A stretch of 25,968 nt of DNA from CAZQGO01 sp964593065 (GTDB taxonomy: Bacteria; Oederibacteriota; JAAXVQ01), in contig CAZQGO010000030.1 in NCBI GenBank assembly GCA_964593065.1, positions 1 to 25,968 of the forward strand, given 5' to 3'. Shown one piece after another: positions 8,001 through 15,962 of this stretch. Made by a program: the position numbers and the translations under genes. Below the pieces are notes generated by a model. It ran no database searches. It was not told the DNA's origin and saw only the letters and a list, made by a program, of their open reading frames with translations. Every line of letters starts with the position of its first letter. Position 1 is the stretch's first letter.

Positions 8001-8863
8001 TGTTTCCAGAGCAGCTTCCAGGGATTGTCCTTGACGTCCTTCACCAGGGTCTTCAGATTCTGGGCCAGCTCCTTGTCCTCGATCAGGGCGCCCAGCGCTC
8101 CTTCGCCCTTGCTGATTTTATCCGCGGCCTGTTCCAGGCGGGCCGAGGTGGTTTTCAGGCTCTTCAAAGTGGACTGGATGTTGGCCGCGTTCTCGTCGTT
8201 CAACAGCTTGCCCAGGCTTCCGGACATCCGGGACAGGTCCCGGGAAAAGACGCTGATTTCCTGCGAGGCCGCGGAAAAGTCCTGGATGGACCGGTTGACG
8301 CGGTTCTCGTTTTTCTTCACGATCCGGTCCAGAGTGCTGGAGAGGCTGCTGAAATTCTTCAGCATGTCCACAAAGCTGTTCTTCAGTTCCGGATCGCCCA
8401 GCAACATGCGGACGGAATCCGCGACTTGGCCGAAACGCTGGAACGCCTTGTCGATGTTGGTCGGCTCCACACCCCGGACCTGGGCTCCGGGTTTCAGGAA
8501 TACCCGGGAAGTGGTCTGGGGAACGACGTTCAGGTACTTGTCGCCCATCAGGCCTTTGGATAAAATTTGGAATTTGGCGTCCTCGGGAATGTGAATGTCG
8601 CGGTCGATAATGACTCGCAGGTGCACCCGTTCCCCCTGGACGGTGATGGTGTCCACCTGGCCGATCTTGACGCCGCCGCCGATGACCACGTCGGCCTGGG
8701 GCTTGATGGCGTCCACAAAATCAAAGGATACATCTAGAGGATAACCGCTGCGGCCGAAATGGAACCTCTCCACGGTGAAAATAATGACGGCCAGCAGCAA
8801 AAGCGCCAGCCCCGCCGTGATGCCGACTTTCAACTCCAGGTCGGTGTCCTTTTTTCTGGTCAT
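7997..8863 (-). CDS. mlaD: MCE/MlaD-family substrate-binding protein of a lipid transporter
   Basis: MlaD-type proteins are anchored in the inner membrane and form a hexameric ring that passes lipids between the membranes. The 288-residue protein has an N-terminal membrane segment (about 14-31) and an MCE domain at about 40-118. The domain includes the typical VVIGGGVKIGQVDTI and the ILSKGLMGDKYLNV turn. A long helical, probably coiled-coil tail follows (about 135-280). The tail is longer than in E. coli MlaD and resembles the Mce proteins of plant plastids and other diderms. It lies 12 bases after mlaF and overlaps radA by four bases. No MlaB or MlaC gene is nearby. Confidence 0.93.
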   Translation of the reverse strand: MTRKKDTDLELKVGITAGLALLLLAVIIFTVERFHFGRSGYPLDVSFDFVDAIKPQADVVIGGGVKIGQVDTITVQGERVHLRVIIDRDIHIPEDAKFQILSKGLMGDKYLNVVPQTTSRVFLKPGAQVRGVEPTNIDKAFQRFGQVADSVRMLLGDPELKNSFVDMLKNFSSLSSTLDRIVKKNENRVNRSIQDFSAASQEISVFSRDLSRMSGSLGKLLNDENAANIQSTLKSLKTTSARLEQAADKISKGEGALGALIEDKELAQNLKTLVKDVKDNPWKLLWKQ

Positions 8864-8875
8864 AGCCGGTGCCTC

Positions 8876-9622
8876 CTAAACCAAACGAATGGGGCCGTGG
8901 GACGAGCCCGTGATGAATTGGTGGACCAGGGGGTTGCGGCTGCGTTTGATGTACGCCGGCGTGCCCTCCTCCACGATTGCCCCTTCATGCAGCAAGGCGA
9001 TGCGATCCGCGATTTTATAGGCGCTGACCATGTCGTGGGTCACCACGAGCGAAGTGACCCCGAGCCGGCGCTTCATTTCCACGATCAACTCGTTGATCGC
9101 ATCCGCCATGATGGGATCCACTCCGGTGGTCGGCTCGTCGTAGAGGATGACCTCGGGATTCATGGCGATGGCCCGGGCTAATCCCACGCGTTTTTTCATG
9201 CCTCCGGAAAGCTCCGCGGGTTTCAAGTCCTCAATGTCCTTGAGACCGACCAGCGCCAGCTTTTCCTTCACGATGTGCAGGACTTTTTCCTCCGAATAAT
9301 TGGTCAGCCGGCGCAGGCCGAAGCTGACGTTTTCCGCCACGGTCAAGGAGTCGAACAAGGCCGCGCCCTGGAACAGCATGCCGAAGTGGTGGCGCAGGCG
9401 CTCCCGCTCCCGGTCGCTCATTTGGAGGATGTCCTGTTCCTTGAACCAGATGTGTCCCTGCTCGGGTTCGAGCAGATTGATGATGCATTTCAGCAGCACG
9501 CTCTTGCCTTCCCCCGAGCGGCCGATGATGACCATGGTTTCTCCCTGACGGACGTCGAGCTCGATCCCGCGGAGAACCAGCTTGGTGCCGAAGCTTTTAT
9601 GCAGATTGCTGATTTTGATCAT
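8876..9622 (-). CDS. mlaF: MlaF-type ABC transporter ATPase
   Basis: This 248-residue ATPase would power the MCE lipid transporter from the cytoplasmic face. It has Walker A GRSGEGKS (34-41), Q-loop FQGAALFDSLTV and the signature LSGGMKKRVGLARA (from residue 139). Walker B is VILYDEPTTGVDP (from 159) and the switch histidine is in VVTHDM. The FDSLTVAENV and TGVDPI wording is typical of the MlaF/Ttg2A group rather than general importers. It sits ten bases after mlaE and just before mlaD, which supports the assignment. Confidence 0.95.
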   Translation of the reverse strand: MIKISNLHKSFGTKLVLRGIELDVRQGETMVIIGRSGEGKSVLLKCIINLLEPEQGHIWFKEQDILQMSDRERERLRHHFGMLFQGAALFDSLTVAENVSFGLRRLTNYSEEKVLHIVKEKLALVGLKDIEDLKPAELSGGMKKRVGLARAIAMNPEVILYDEPTTGVDPIMADAINELIVEMKRRLGVTSLVVTHDMVSAYKIADRIALLHEGAIVEEGTPAYIKRSRNPLVHQFITGSSHGPIRLV

Positions 9623-9632
9623 GCGTCCACCG

Positions 9633-10451
9633 TTAAAAAAGCGCGAAAAACTGGGTTAGAAAATAATCGGCGATCAATATCGAAATCGAGGCGTTGACCA
9701 CGGCTCCGGTTGTGGCTCGTCCGACCCCCTCCGCGCCGCCGCGGGTATTGAAACCCCGGTACAGGGCGAAGGTGACCAGGATCACCGCGAAAAAGACGCT
9801 TTTGGCCAACCCGGAGAAAATGTCGGACAACATCACGGAATCCTGGGCCCCGCTCCAGTACACGTTCGAGCTGAGGCCCAGGTGAAAAGAAGCCACCAGC
9901 CAGCCTCCCAGGGATCCCAGCACGTCCGCCAAAACCGTCAACAAGGGCAGCATGACGACCACGGCCACAAAGCGGGGTACGGCCAGGTACTCGATCGGAT
10001 CGGCGGCCAGGGTGTGCAAAGCGTCGACCTGCTCGGTGATCTGCATGGAACCGATCTCCGCGGCCATGGCCGAGCCGATGCGCCCGGTGACCAGAATGGC
10101 CGTCAGCACCGGCCCCAGTTCCCGGACCAGGGCCAGATTCACAATGTTGCCGATAAAGGTGGAAGTGCCCTGGATCTTGGCCTCCAGGGTCACGCCGGTC
10201 TGGACAGCCAATACCATGCCCGTGAACAAGGCCGTGGTCAGCACCACGGGAATGGAGTTCACGCCCGTCTCGGCCATCTGCTCCAGAATCGGGCGATAGT
10301 AAAAACGCCGGAGCCGGTGGGGATCCAGCAGGAGTTTCCAGCCCAAGTGGAAAATGCGGCCCAAAAGGAGGAAAAGTTTCCCGATATCCTCGATGATGAT
10401 CAGAACGGGGGTGGAAAACGTGTTCAGCAGGAGAAGCAAGAATTTTTTCAT
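9633..10451 (-). CDS. mlaE: MlaE-family ABC transporter permease
   Basis: The 272-residue integral membrane protein matches the MlaE/DUF140 permease family. It has an amphipathic N-terminus, a GVNSIPVVLTTALFTGMVLA helix and the central ELGPVLTAILVTGRIGSAMA segment. The conserved EIGSMQITEQVDAL follows, with several more membrane helices to the end. With mlaF and mlaD directly downstream it should form the inner-membrane core of a phospholipid transport complex between the two envelope membranes. Its ATG overlaps the alr stop by four bases. Direction of transport cannot be told from sequence. Confidence 0.95.
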   Translation of the reverse strand: MKKFLLLLLNTFSTPVLIIIEDIGKLFLLLGRIFHLGWKLLLDPHRLRRFYYRPILEQMAETGVNSIPVVLTTALFTGMVLAVQTGVTLEAKIQGTSTFIGNIVNLALVRELGPVLTAILVTGRIGSAMAAEIGSMQITEQVDALHTLAADPIEYLAVPRFVAVVVMLPLLTVLADVLGSLGGWLVASFHLGLSSNVYWSGAQDSVMLSDIFSGLAKSVFFAVILVTFALYRGFNTRGGAEGVGRATTGAVVNASISILIADYFLTQFFALF

Positions 10452-11590
10452 GCTTCGCCTCCGCGGTAGACCCTGGGCACGCGGGCGCCGATCAGGCAGA
10501 GGATCTCGTAGGAAATGGTCCCCAGGCTGCGGGCCATGTCGTCCGCCCCGAGAACCGCCCGGCCTTGGCGGCCTAAGAGGACCACCTCCTCGCCGAGGCG
10601 CACCCCAGGCACGGTGGTCACATCCACCAGGGTCATGTCCATGCAGACGCGGCCCACGACCGGGCAGGACCTCCCCCGGACCAGCACCCGTCCGGAGTTG
10701 GACAGGCCGCGGGCAAAACCGTCGGCGTAACCCACCGGCAGCGTCGCGATGCGCGACCTCCGCCGCGTGACATAGGTATGGCCGTAGGACAGGCCCGTGC
10801 CGGGCGGCACGGTTTTCAAGGCGATGATTTTCGTTTTCCAGGACAGGGCGGGCTTGAGCACGGCCCGACGCCGAAAACGTGGGGCCGGATAGAGGCCGTA
10901 GAGCATGAGACCGGGACGGACCATGTCGGCGTAGGTATCGGGGGCCTCCAGCAAGGCGGCGGAGTTGGCGAGGTGCACCAGCGCCCGCGGCCAGCTTTGG
11001 CGGCGAATCGCGGCGGCGGCCGTTTGCAGGCGTACATTTTGCCGGCGCAACAGGCCGGCGTCCCGCCCGTCCGCATGCGCCAAGTGGCTGAAGATGCCTG
11101 CAAGCTCGAGTCCGGGCAGTTTACGCAGGCGGCGTGCGCGTTCCGGCGCCTCCTCGGGTGTGACGCCGATCCGGCCCATGCCGGTGTCCACCTTCAAATG
11201 GACCGCCAAGCGTTTCCCGGCCGACCGGGCCGCACGCGCCAACGCCCGCATCTGGACCTCTTCCCCGCTGAGCGTGGGTTGCAGGTTGTAGCGCACCACG
11301 GCCGCGGCCTCATAAGGCTGGACCAGGCCCAGAAGAACGACCGGCACGCGCAGCCCGGCGCGCCGCAATTCGGCCCCTTCTTCCACGGTGGCTACGCCCA
11401 GGCCGTCGGCTCCCGCCTTCACCAGCGCCCGGCTGCAGGGGACCGCCCCGTGGCCGTACGCATTGGCCTTGACCACGCACAGAATCTTGCGCCCGGCGCC
11501 CGCACGGCGGCGCGCCTGGCGAAAATTCCAGCGGAGGGCCTCCAGGTCAACTTCCGCCCAGGTGGGACGACCGAGCGCGGAAAAGTTCAT
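10448..11590 (-). CDS. alr: Alanine racemase
   Basis: Alr is a PLP enzyme that makes D-alanine for peptidoglycan. The 380-residue protein has the PLP lysine Lys41 in VVKANAYGHG. It also has KVDTGMGRIG in the TIM barrel, the second catalytic base Tyr269 in LSYGHTYVT, PVGYADGF and the CMDMTLVDVT strand of the C-terminal domain. Length is normal. The ATG overlaps the dnaB stop and the stop overlaps mlaE, both as ATGA. The dnaB-alr pairing is common in bacteria. Its presence shows the organism makes peptidoglycan precursors. Confidence 0.97.
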   Translation of the reverse strand: MNFSALGRPTWAEVDLEALRWNFRQARRRAGAGRKILCVVKANAYGHGAVPCSRALVKAGADGLGVATVEEGAELRRAGLRVPVVLLGLVQPYEAAAVVRYNLQPTLSGEEVQMRALARAARSAGKRLAVHLKVDTGMGRIGVTPEEAPERARRLRKLPGLELAGIFSHLAHADGRDAGLLRRQNVRLQTAAAAIRRQSWPRALVHLANSAALLEAPDTYADMVRPGLMLYGLYPAPRFRRRAVLKPALSWKTKIIALKTVPPGTGLSYGHTYVTRRRSRIATLPVGYADGFARGLSNSGRVLVRGRSCPVVGRVCMDMTLVDVTTVPGVRLGEEVVLLGRQGRAVLGADDMARSLGTISYEILCLIGARVPRVYRGGEA

Positions 11591-12951
11591 GCCACTGCTC
11601 CGGGCGGACGCATCGAAATGGAATCAAAGCGGGTGTACTGCTGGTTGAACACCAGTTTCACCGTGCCGGTGGGGCCGTTGCGCTGCTTGGCCACGATCAC
11701 TTCGGCGGTCCGGTCGTCCCGCTTGTCCTTCTCGTAATAGGCCTCGCGGTAGATGAACATGACCACGTCGGCGTCCTGCTCGATGGCCCCCGATTCCCTC
11801 AGGTCGGATAATTGCGGGCGGCGGTCGCCGCGGGCCTCGGGGGCGCGGGAGAGCTGGGAGATCGCGAGCACCGGCACGCGCAGTTCCTTGGCCAAAGCCT
11901 TCAGGGAGCGTGAGATCACGGCGATTTCCTGTTGCCGGTTGTCCGAGCGCGTGTTGCTGGAGATCATCTGGATGTAGTCCACGATCACCAAGCCGATGTT
12001 CTGTTCCGCCTTGAGACGGCGCGCCTTGGAGCGCAGCTCCAGCACGGTCGCGCTGGGTGAATCATCGATGTAAATGGCGGCGTCAAACAGCCGGCCGGCG
12101 GCCATGGACAAGTGACCCAGGTCGCCTTCCGCCAGGCGTCCCGTGCGCACGGCATGCACATTGACGCGCGCCTCGGAGCACAACATCCGGGTCACGAGCG
12201 CTTCGGCGCTCATCTCCAGGGAAAAGACGGCCACGGGGAGTTTGGCTTCCAAGGCCGCGTACGAGGCCAGGTTGAGGGCCAGCGCCGTCTTGCCCATGGA
12301 AGGGCGCGCCGCCATGATGACCAGTTCGCCGGCTTGCAGGCCGGAGGTCATTTCGTCCAAATCGGGGAAGCCGGTGGGCACGCCCGTAATATGGGTTTCG
12401 TGCTTGGAAAACTTCTCCACCAGTTCCATGGCATCATGGATGACGTCTTTGATCTTCAAGACCCCGCCACGCTGGCGGTTCTGGGAAAGTTCGAACATGC
12501 TGCGTTCGGCCTCGTCCAGGAGCCCGTCGGCTTCCTCCTCGCCCGAATAGCTGCGGGTAATGAGTTCCGTGGAAGTGCGGATGAGCCGGCGCAGGAGGTA
12601 TTTTTCCTTGACGATGCGGGCATAATGCTCGACATGGGCCGCGGTGGGCACGCTGTCCGTTAAACTGGTCAGGTAGGGGGCGCCGCCCGCGGCCTCGAGA
12701 TCCCCCCAGCGGGACAACAAGTCCGTCAAAGTGATGTAATCCACGGGTTCGTTCCGGTCGTACAGGTCGACGATGGCGCGGAAGATGCGGCGGTGGGCCT
12801 CGGAATAAAATGTCTCTTCGGTGAGGATTTCCACGACCTTGCCGATGGCCTCCCGCTCCAGCAGCATGGCCCCCAGGGTGGAACGTTCGGCTTCAAGGTT
12901 TTGCGGCGGGAGTTTCTCCGGGCTGGCGGTTTGCGGGGCGGAAGGTAGCAT
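11587..12951 (-). CDS. dnaB: Replicative DNA helicase DnaB
   Basis: DnaB is the hexameric 5'-3' helicase of the replication fork. The protein has the N-terminal DnaB domain opening with PPQNLEAERSTLGAML, then a linker. The RecA-like domain has GVPTGFPDLDEMTSGLQ, Walker A ARPSMGKT (about residues 215-222), Walker B VIVDYIQM and the arginine-rich LSRAPEARGDRRPQLSDLRE. KQRNGPTGTVKLVF ends it. I chose the ATG at 12951, which has GAGG eight bases upstream. A GTG at 12969 would add six residues but has no ribosome site. No intein or insertion is present. The stop overlaps alr. The 140-base gap to rplI is the largest inside the operon, and I see no clear promoter or terminator in it. Confidence 0.97.
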   Translation of the reverse strand: MLPSAPQTASPEKLPPQNLEAERSTLGAMLLEREAIGKVVEILTEETFYSEAHRRIFRAIVDLYDRNEPVDYITLTDLLSRWGDLEAAGGAPYLTSLTDSVPTAAHVEHYARIVKEKYLLRRLIRTSTELITRSYSGEEEADGLLDEAERSMFELSQNRQRGGVLKIKDVIHDAMELVEKFSKHETHITGVPTGFPDLDEMTSGLQAGELVIMAARPSMGKTALALNLASYAALEAKLPVAVFSLEMSAEALVTRMLCSEARVNVHAVRTGRLAEGDLGHLSMAAGRLFDAAIYIDDSPSATVLELRSKARRLKAEQNIGLVIVDYIQMISSNTRSDNRQQEIAVISRSLKALAKELRVPVLAISQLSRAPEARGDRRPQLSDLRESGAIEQDADVVMFIYREAYYEKDKRDDRTAEVIVAKQRNGPTGTVKLVFNQQYTRFDSISMRPPGAVA

Positions 12952-13091
12952 GGATAAGGCCTCGGTCACTTACAACGGAATCAATAAATAATAATGAATG
13001 AATGCCTCTTGCCAGGGAAAAAGCCCAAAACGCATCAATCCATGACGCCCGGGCAGGATGCCGTTCCTCGGTCTCCGGCGCGGGCGGGAGT

Positions 13092-13613
13092 CTACGCTTC
13101 CGGGGGGGGCGGTCCTTCCGGAGCCGGTGCCTGGGGGAGCGGGGATTCGGGCACGGTCGGCGCCGGGGTGCTCTTGGCTTCGACCACGACGATCAGCCGG
13201 GCGGTGACCTCCGGATGCAGCCGGACGGACACTTCATAGGTACCCACCATTTTAATGGGTTCTTCCAGCTCGAGCTTGCGCTTGTCGATCTCGACGCCCC
13301 GCTTGGCCAAGGCCGCCTCGATATCCGCCGTCGTTACCGAGCCGAAAAGCTTGCCGGCCTCCCCGGCTGGGGATGTAAAGACCAGGGGCTGTTCGGCGAT
13401 CTTCTCGGCCTGATACTGGGCATCACGCTGCACGCGGCGTTCGCGGCCTTTGTGGCTGTTCAACTCCTGGGCCAGGCGTTTCTGGTTGTTCGGCGTGGCC
13501 AGCAAGGCCATTTTTTTAGGTAAAAGATAATTCCTTGCGAAGCCTTCGGCGACCTGAACCGTATCGCCGGCTCTCCCCAAATTTTTAATATCCTCGCGTA
13601 AAATCAGCTTCAT
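13092..13613 (-). CDS. rplI: 50S ribosomal protein L9 with proline-rich C-terminal tail
   Basis: L9 binds 23S rRNA. The first domain starts MKLILREDIKNLGRAGD and continues VAEGFARNYLLPKKMA. The connecting helix and the C-terminal domain (GKLFGSVTTADI, IKMVGTYEVSVRLHPEV) follow. The start at 13613 is set by this conserved N-terminus and by AGGAGGG eight bases upstream; an open frame upstream overlaps the DUF2232-like gene and is not translated as L9. The 173-residue product ends with about 25 extra residues rich in Pro, Ala and Glu after VVVEAKS, beyond the usual 148 or so. S6 in the same operon has a similar tail. Confidence 0.97.
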   Translation of the reverse strand: MKLILREDIKNLGRAGDTVQVAEGFARNYLLPKKMALLATPNNQKRLAQELNSHKGRERRVQRDAQYQAEKIAEQPLVFTSPAGEAGKLFGSVTTADIEAALAKRGVEIDKRKLELEEPIKMVGTYEVSVRLHPEVTARLIVVVEAKSTPAPTVPESPLPQAPAPEGPPPPEA

Positions 13614-13671
13614 TATTATTACCCTCCTGACCTTCCGGCGCGCCGTCCGGGGTTGCGAGCTTGTTCCCGAA

Positions 13672-14421
13672 TTACCGGCCGGGCTCGGCCGGTAAACGAC
13701 GCCAGTTTGCCCAGGTATCCAATACGCCCAACAAGGCAACGAGCATGAGCAAAATCGGCGCAAAACCGATGGTGAGTATCAGTAAGATCTGCAGCCCCCG
13801 CGGTACCTGCCACCGGGCCAGGTAAAAAAACGCCACCGCCAAGCCCTGCAACAAGTAGATCTGCAGCAATACCACGCACGCGTTCAAACCCACGAGTCCG
13901 ACGGGCGACAACCAGCGCCCGGCCACGAGCAGGGCCAAGGCCACCAATAAAATCCAGACCACCGTGTCGGGCAAGGCCCACAGGCGGAAAGGCAGCAGGG
14001 GGGTCTTGGCACCCGGAAGATCGGGGAAAATCCTTCGCAGGGAAAAGTAGCCAAGGCCCGCCAGCGCCAGCCCGATCAGGGCCAGCCAGCCGAAACTCGC
14101 CCGGATGAAAAACGTCCGGATCAACCAAGCCGCCTGGCGCAGCTGGTTTTCTTCCCAGCCCAATTGGCGGTAGATTTGCAGGGAGGAATCCAGGCTGGTC
14201 TGAAATTCCCGCTGCCAGGAAAGCAGGATATTTTCTCCGGTCCCCCAACTGCCTCCGGCCAGCAACCCTGAAAACAGAAGCAAAAAAACCGCTGCTCCCA
14301 GCAGGATACAGCCCAGCATTCCCCAGCCGCGGCGCAGACCCAGCCAGACGGCGGCGGCCGTGACCAAGACCAGGACCGCTGCCGCCAGCAACAGCATCCC
14401 CGCAGCAAGGAAATAACTCAT
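13672..14421 (-). CDS. DUF2232/YybS-like membrane protein
   Basis: The 249-residue protein is mostly hydrophobic, with about seven or eight predicted membrane helices and a charged loop near residues 60-98. Its place between rpsR and rplI is the classic site of DUF2232 (YybS-like) proteins, and the helix layout fits. The assignment rests on position and topology more than on a sharp motif. Function in this family is not established. The ATG at 14421 has no good ribosome site, and it lies 25 bases after rpsR. I infer an inner-membrane role, perhaps as a transport or energy-coupling-like permease. Confidence 0.75.
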   Translation of the reverse strand: MSYFLAAGMLLLAAAVLVLVTAAAVWLGLRRGWGMLGCILLGAAVFLLLFSGLLAGGSWGTGENILLSWQREFQTSLDSSLQIYRQLGWEENQLRQAAWLIRTFFIRASFGWLALIGLALAGLGYFSLRRIFPDLPGAKTPLLPFRLWALPDTVVWILLVALALLVAGRWLSPVGLVGLNACVVLLQIYLLQGLAVAFFYLARWQVPRGLQILLILTIGFAPILLMLVALLGVLDTWANWRRLPAEPGR

Positions 14422-14446
14422 GGCTGCATGACGGGGTGCAGGCGGA

Positions 14447-14707
14447 TTAATCCGCGGTATAGGGCAGCAGTGCCAGCATGCGGGCTCTTTTGATGGCGTT
14501 GGTGAGGGCGCGCTGGTGCTTGGCGCAATTGCCGGAAATACGCCGGGGAATGATCTTCCCCCGTTCCGTGATGAAGATTTTAATCAGGTTGAGGTCCTTG
14601 TAATCAATGTGCTGGACCTTATCCGCGCAAAAGCGGCATGACTTGCGATGGGAACGGCGTTCCCGCCGGTCATGGCCTCTCGGTTTTCCTCTTCCCGGAG
14701 CTGGCAC
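14447..14707 (-). CDS. rpsR: 30S ribosomal protein S18
   Basis: S18 binds the small subunit platform next to S6. The 86-residue protein has the conserved core from CRFCADK through YKDLNLIKIFITERGKI to PRRISGNCAKHQRAL and IKRARMLALLPY. The CxxC plus the later NCAKH give a zinc-binding (C+) form. The start is a GTG at 14707 with AGGAGG eight bases upstream. The Arg-rich N-terminus (RGKPRGHDRRERRSHR) is normal for the family. Gene order S6-SSB-S18 is the standard one. Confidence 0.97.
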   Translation of the reverse strand: MPAPGRGKPRGHDRRERRSHRKSCRFCADKVQHIDYKDLNLIKIFITERGKIIPRRISGNCAKHQRALTNAIKRARMLALLPYTAD

Positions 14708-14743
14708 CTGTTTCGCCTCCTGATTCGTGAGGTGGATGATGAA

Positions 14744-15145
14744 CTAAAAGGGTATGTCTTCGTCGGCCGGTGCGGCCGGAACCGGCGCGTTTTCCTCGGG
14801 CCCGCTCGCGCTTCGTTTCCGGCCCAAGAACTGCACGCGATCCGCCACGACTTCCAGAACGGACCGCTTCTGCCCGTCCTCGGTTTCCCACTGGCGGCTC
14901 TGCAGTCTGCCTTCAATGAACACCGGACTTCCCTTGGCGAGAAACTCGGCGCAATTTTCCGCCTGTTTTCCCCAGACCACGATGCCGACGTAGGTCACTT
15001 CTTCCTTTTGCTCGCCGGCCTGGTTTTTGTAGGTCCGGTTGATCGCCAGGCGCAGGTTGGCTACGGCTGAACCATTGGGAATATATCGCAATTCCGGATC
15101 GCGGGTCAGATTGCCCAGCAAGATCGTGCGGTTATAATTGGCCAC
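14744..15145 (-). CDS. ssb: Single-stranded DNA-binding protein
   Basis: SSB coats single-stranded DNA in replication and repair. The 133-residue protein has the OB fold (NRTILLGNLTRDPELRY, FIEGRLQSRQWETEDGQKR, VADRVQFLG). A short Pro/Ala linker and the acidic C-terminal tip DEDIPF, which docks partner proteins, follow. The linker is short, so the whole protein is compact. The start is a GTG with GGGAG eight bases upstream, four bases after the rpsF stop. Confidence 0.97.
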   Translation of the reverse strand: MANYNRTILLGNLTRDPELRYIPNGSAVANLRLAINRTYKNQAGEQKEEVTYVGIVVWGKQAENCAEFLAKGSPVFIEGRLQSRQWETEDGQKRSVLEVVADRVQFLGRKRSASGPEENAPVPAAPADEDIPF

Positions 15146-15149
15146 GGCT

Positions 15150-15611
15150 TCACTCCCTGGTCTCGGTGCTCGCTTCCTTGGACGTCTCCGCGGCCCCGGT
15201 GTTTTCCGCTTCGTTCTCAGGGATCGGGGATTCCGGCGGCACTTCGGCCGGCTCCGGAGCGGGCGCTTCGCTGGGGCTCTCCGCCGGCGCCGCCCGGTGA
15301 ACGGGAATGCGAGGAGGTGTTTTGCTGGTGATCTTGGTGGACAGGAACTTCAGGACTTCGTCGGTGTTTTTCAGGCTTTTTTCCATTTCCAGAATGGTTT
15401 CGCCGATGCCGCGATATTGAATGAGAACGTAAAACGCCGAGGTGAAATTGTCGACGACATAGGCTGTTTTGCGCACGCCCATTTTTTCCACCAGGATGAT
15501 TTCCCCGTATTTTTTCTCCACGCTTTTTTTCAAACGTTCGGTGAGTTCATCCACCTTTTCTTCGCTGATGGTCGGTGGCAGTAAAAACATGGTTTCATAA
15601 GGCATTTTCAT
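15150..15611 (-). CDS. rpsF: 30S ribosomal protein S6 with long acidic proline-rich tail
   Basis: S6 binds 16S rRNA with S18. The conserved part starts PYETMFLLPPTISEEKV and runs through EKMGVRKTAYVVDN to EVLKFLSTKI, about 100 residues. About 50 further residues rich in Pro, Glu and Ala follow (APAPEPAEVPPES and similar), making 153 in all. I placed the start at the ATG at 15611, with GGAGGG eleven bases upstream. The longer frame to 15659 would run through the ribosome site and the leader hairpins. It is the first gene of the long operon. Confidence 0.95.
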   Translation of the reverse strand: MKMPYETMFLLPPTISEEKVDELTERLKKSVEKKYGEIILVEKMGVRKTAYVVDNFTSAFYVLIQYRGIGETILEMEKSLKNTDEVLKFLSTKITSKTPPRIPVHRAAPAESPSEAPAPEPAEVPPESPIPENEAENTGAAETSKEASTETRE

Positions 15612-15645
15612 CTTTCCGAAAACCCTCCCGCAAGCATGCTTGGGC

Positions 15646-15669
15646 CCTTCATCGCTCAACGCAGCGAGG
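15646..15669 (-). other. Hairpin in the rpsF operon leader
   Basis: The roughly 75-base leader of the rpsF transcript can form a stem of TCGCT with AGCGA around a six-base loop. Two more G-C pairs lie beyond a four-base bulge. A palindrome CAAGCATGCTTG lies between this stem and the ribosome site. S6-S18 are known to bind their own leader in many bacteria, but the reported CCG-bulge pattern is not clearly present, so feedback control is only a possibility. Confidence 0.25.
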
Positions 15670-15692
15670 ATAAACCCATCTTTGAAAAAGCG

Positions 15693-15721
15693 ATGGTATC
15701 ATACCTGATTATCCTATGCAA
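15693..15721 (-). promoter_or_regulatory. rpsF: Sigma70-type promoter of the rpsF-ispF operon
   Basis: Minus-strand TTGCAT (15721-15716) and TACCAT (15698-15693) are 17 bases apart, and TGA before the -10 makes an extended -10. The predicted start near 15686 gives a leader of about 75 bases. The AT-rich A/T run just upstream could act as an UP element. Confidence 0.65.
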
Positions 15722-15793
15722 TATTTTTTTAACTATTTCTCGCGGGGGCCGCTCGGATCGGTTCTTCCGGGTCTTGGATAGGGCCGGGATGCG

Positions 15794-15813
15794 AAAAAGC
15801 CCGATATTTCAGG
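15794..15813 (-). terminator. Weak candidate terminator downstream of hppA
   Basis: A five-pair stem (CCTGA / TCGGG, one G-T pair) with a four-base loop is followed on the minus strand by C and five T. It lies about 150 bases after the hppA stop and before the rpsF promoter, where a terminator is expected. The stem is short, so the call is tentative. The rest of 15722-15962 shows no gene I can support. Confidence 0.35.
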
Positions 15814-15962
15814 AATAAAAGCGTCCTTTTCCAGTCCGCTGGGCAAGAAATCCGCCGGCCGGCAAGGCCCCCAGCGCCAGCCGGTCTGATCTCCCCAGGA
15901 CCGGCCCGCGAAACGGTCCAAGCCGGCCGTAAGGTCCCAGGCGGGAGAGGGGCACGCCTGTT

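Noticed and set aside
13614..13763. Fifty-codon N-terminal extension of L9
   Set aside because: L9 begins MKLIL in the whole family, and AGGAGGG lies just before that ATG. The extension overlaps the upstream membrane-protein gene.
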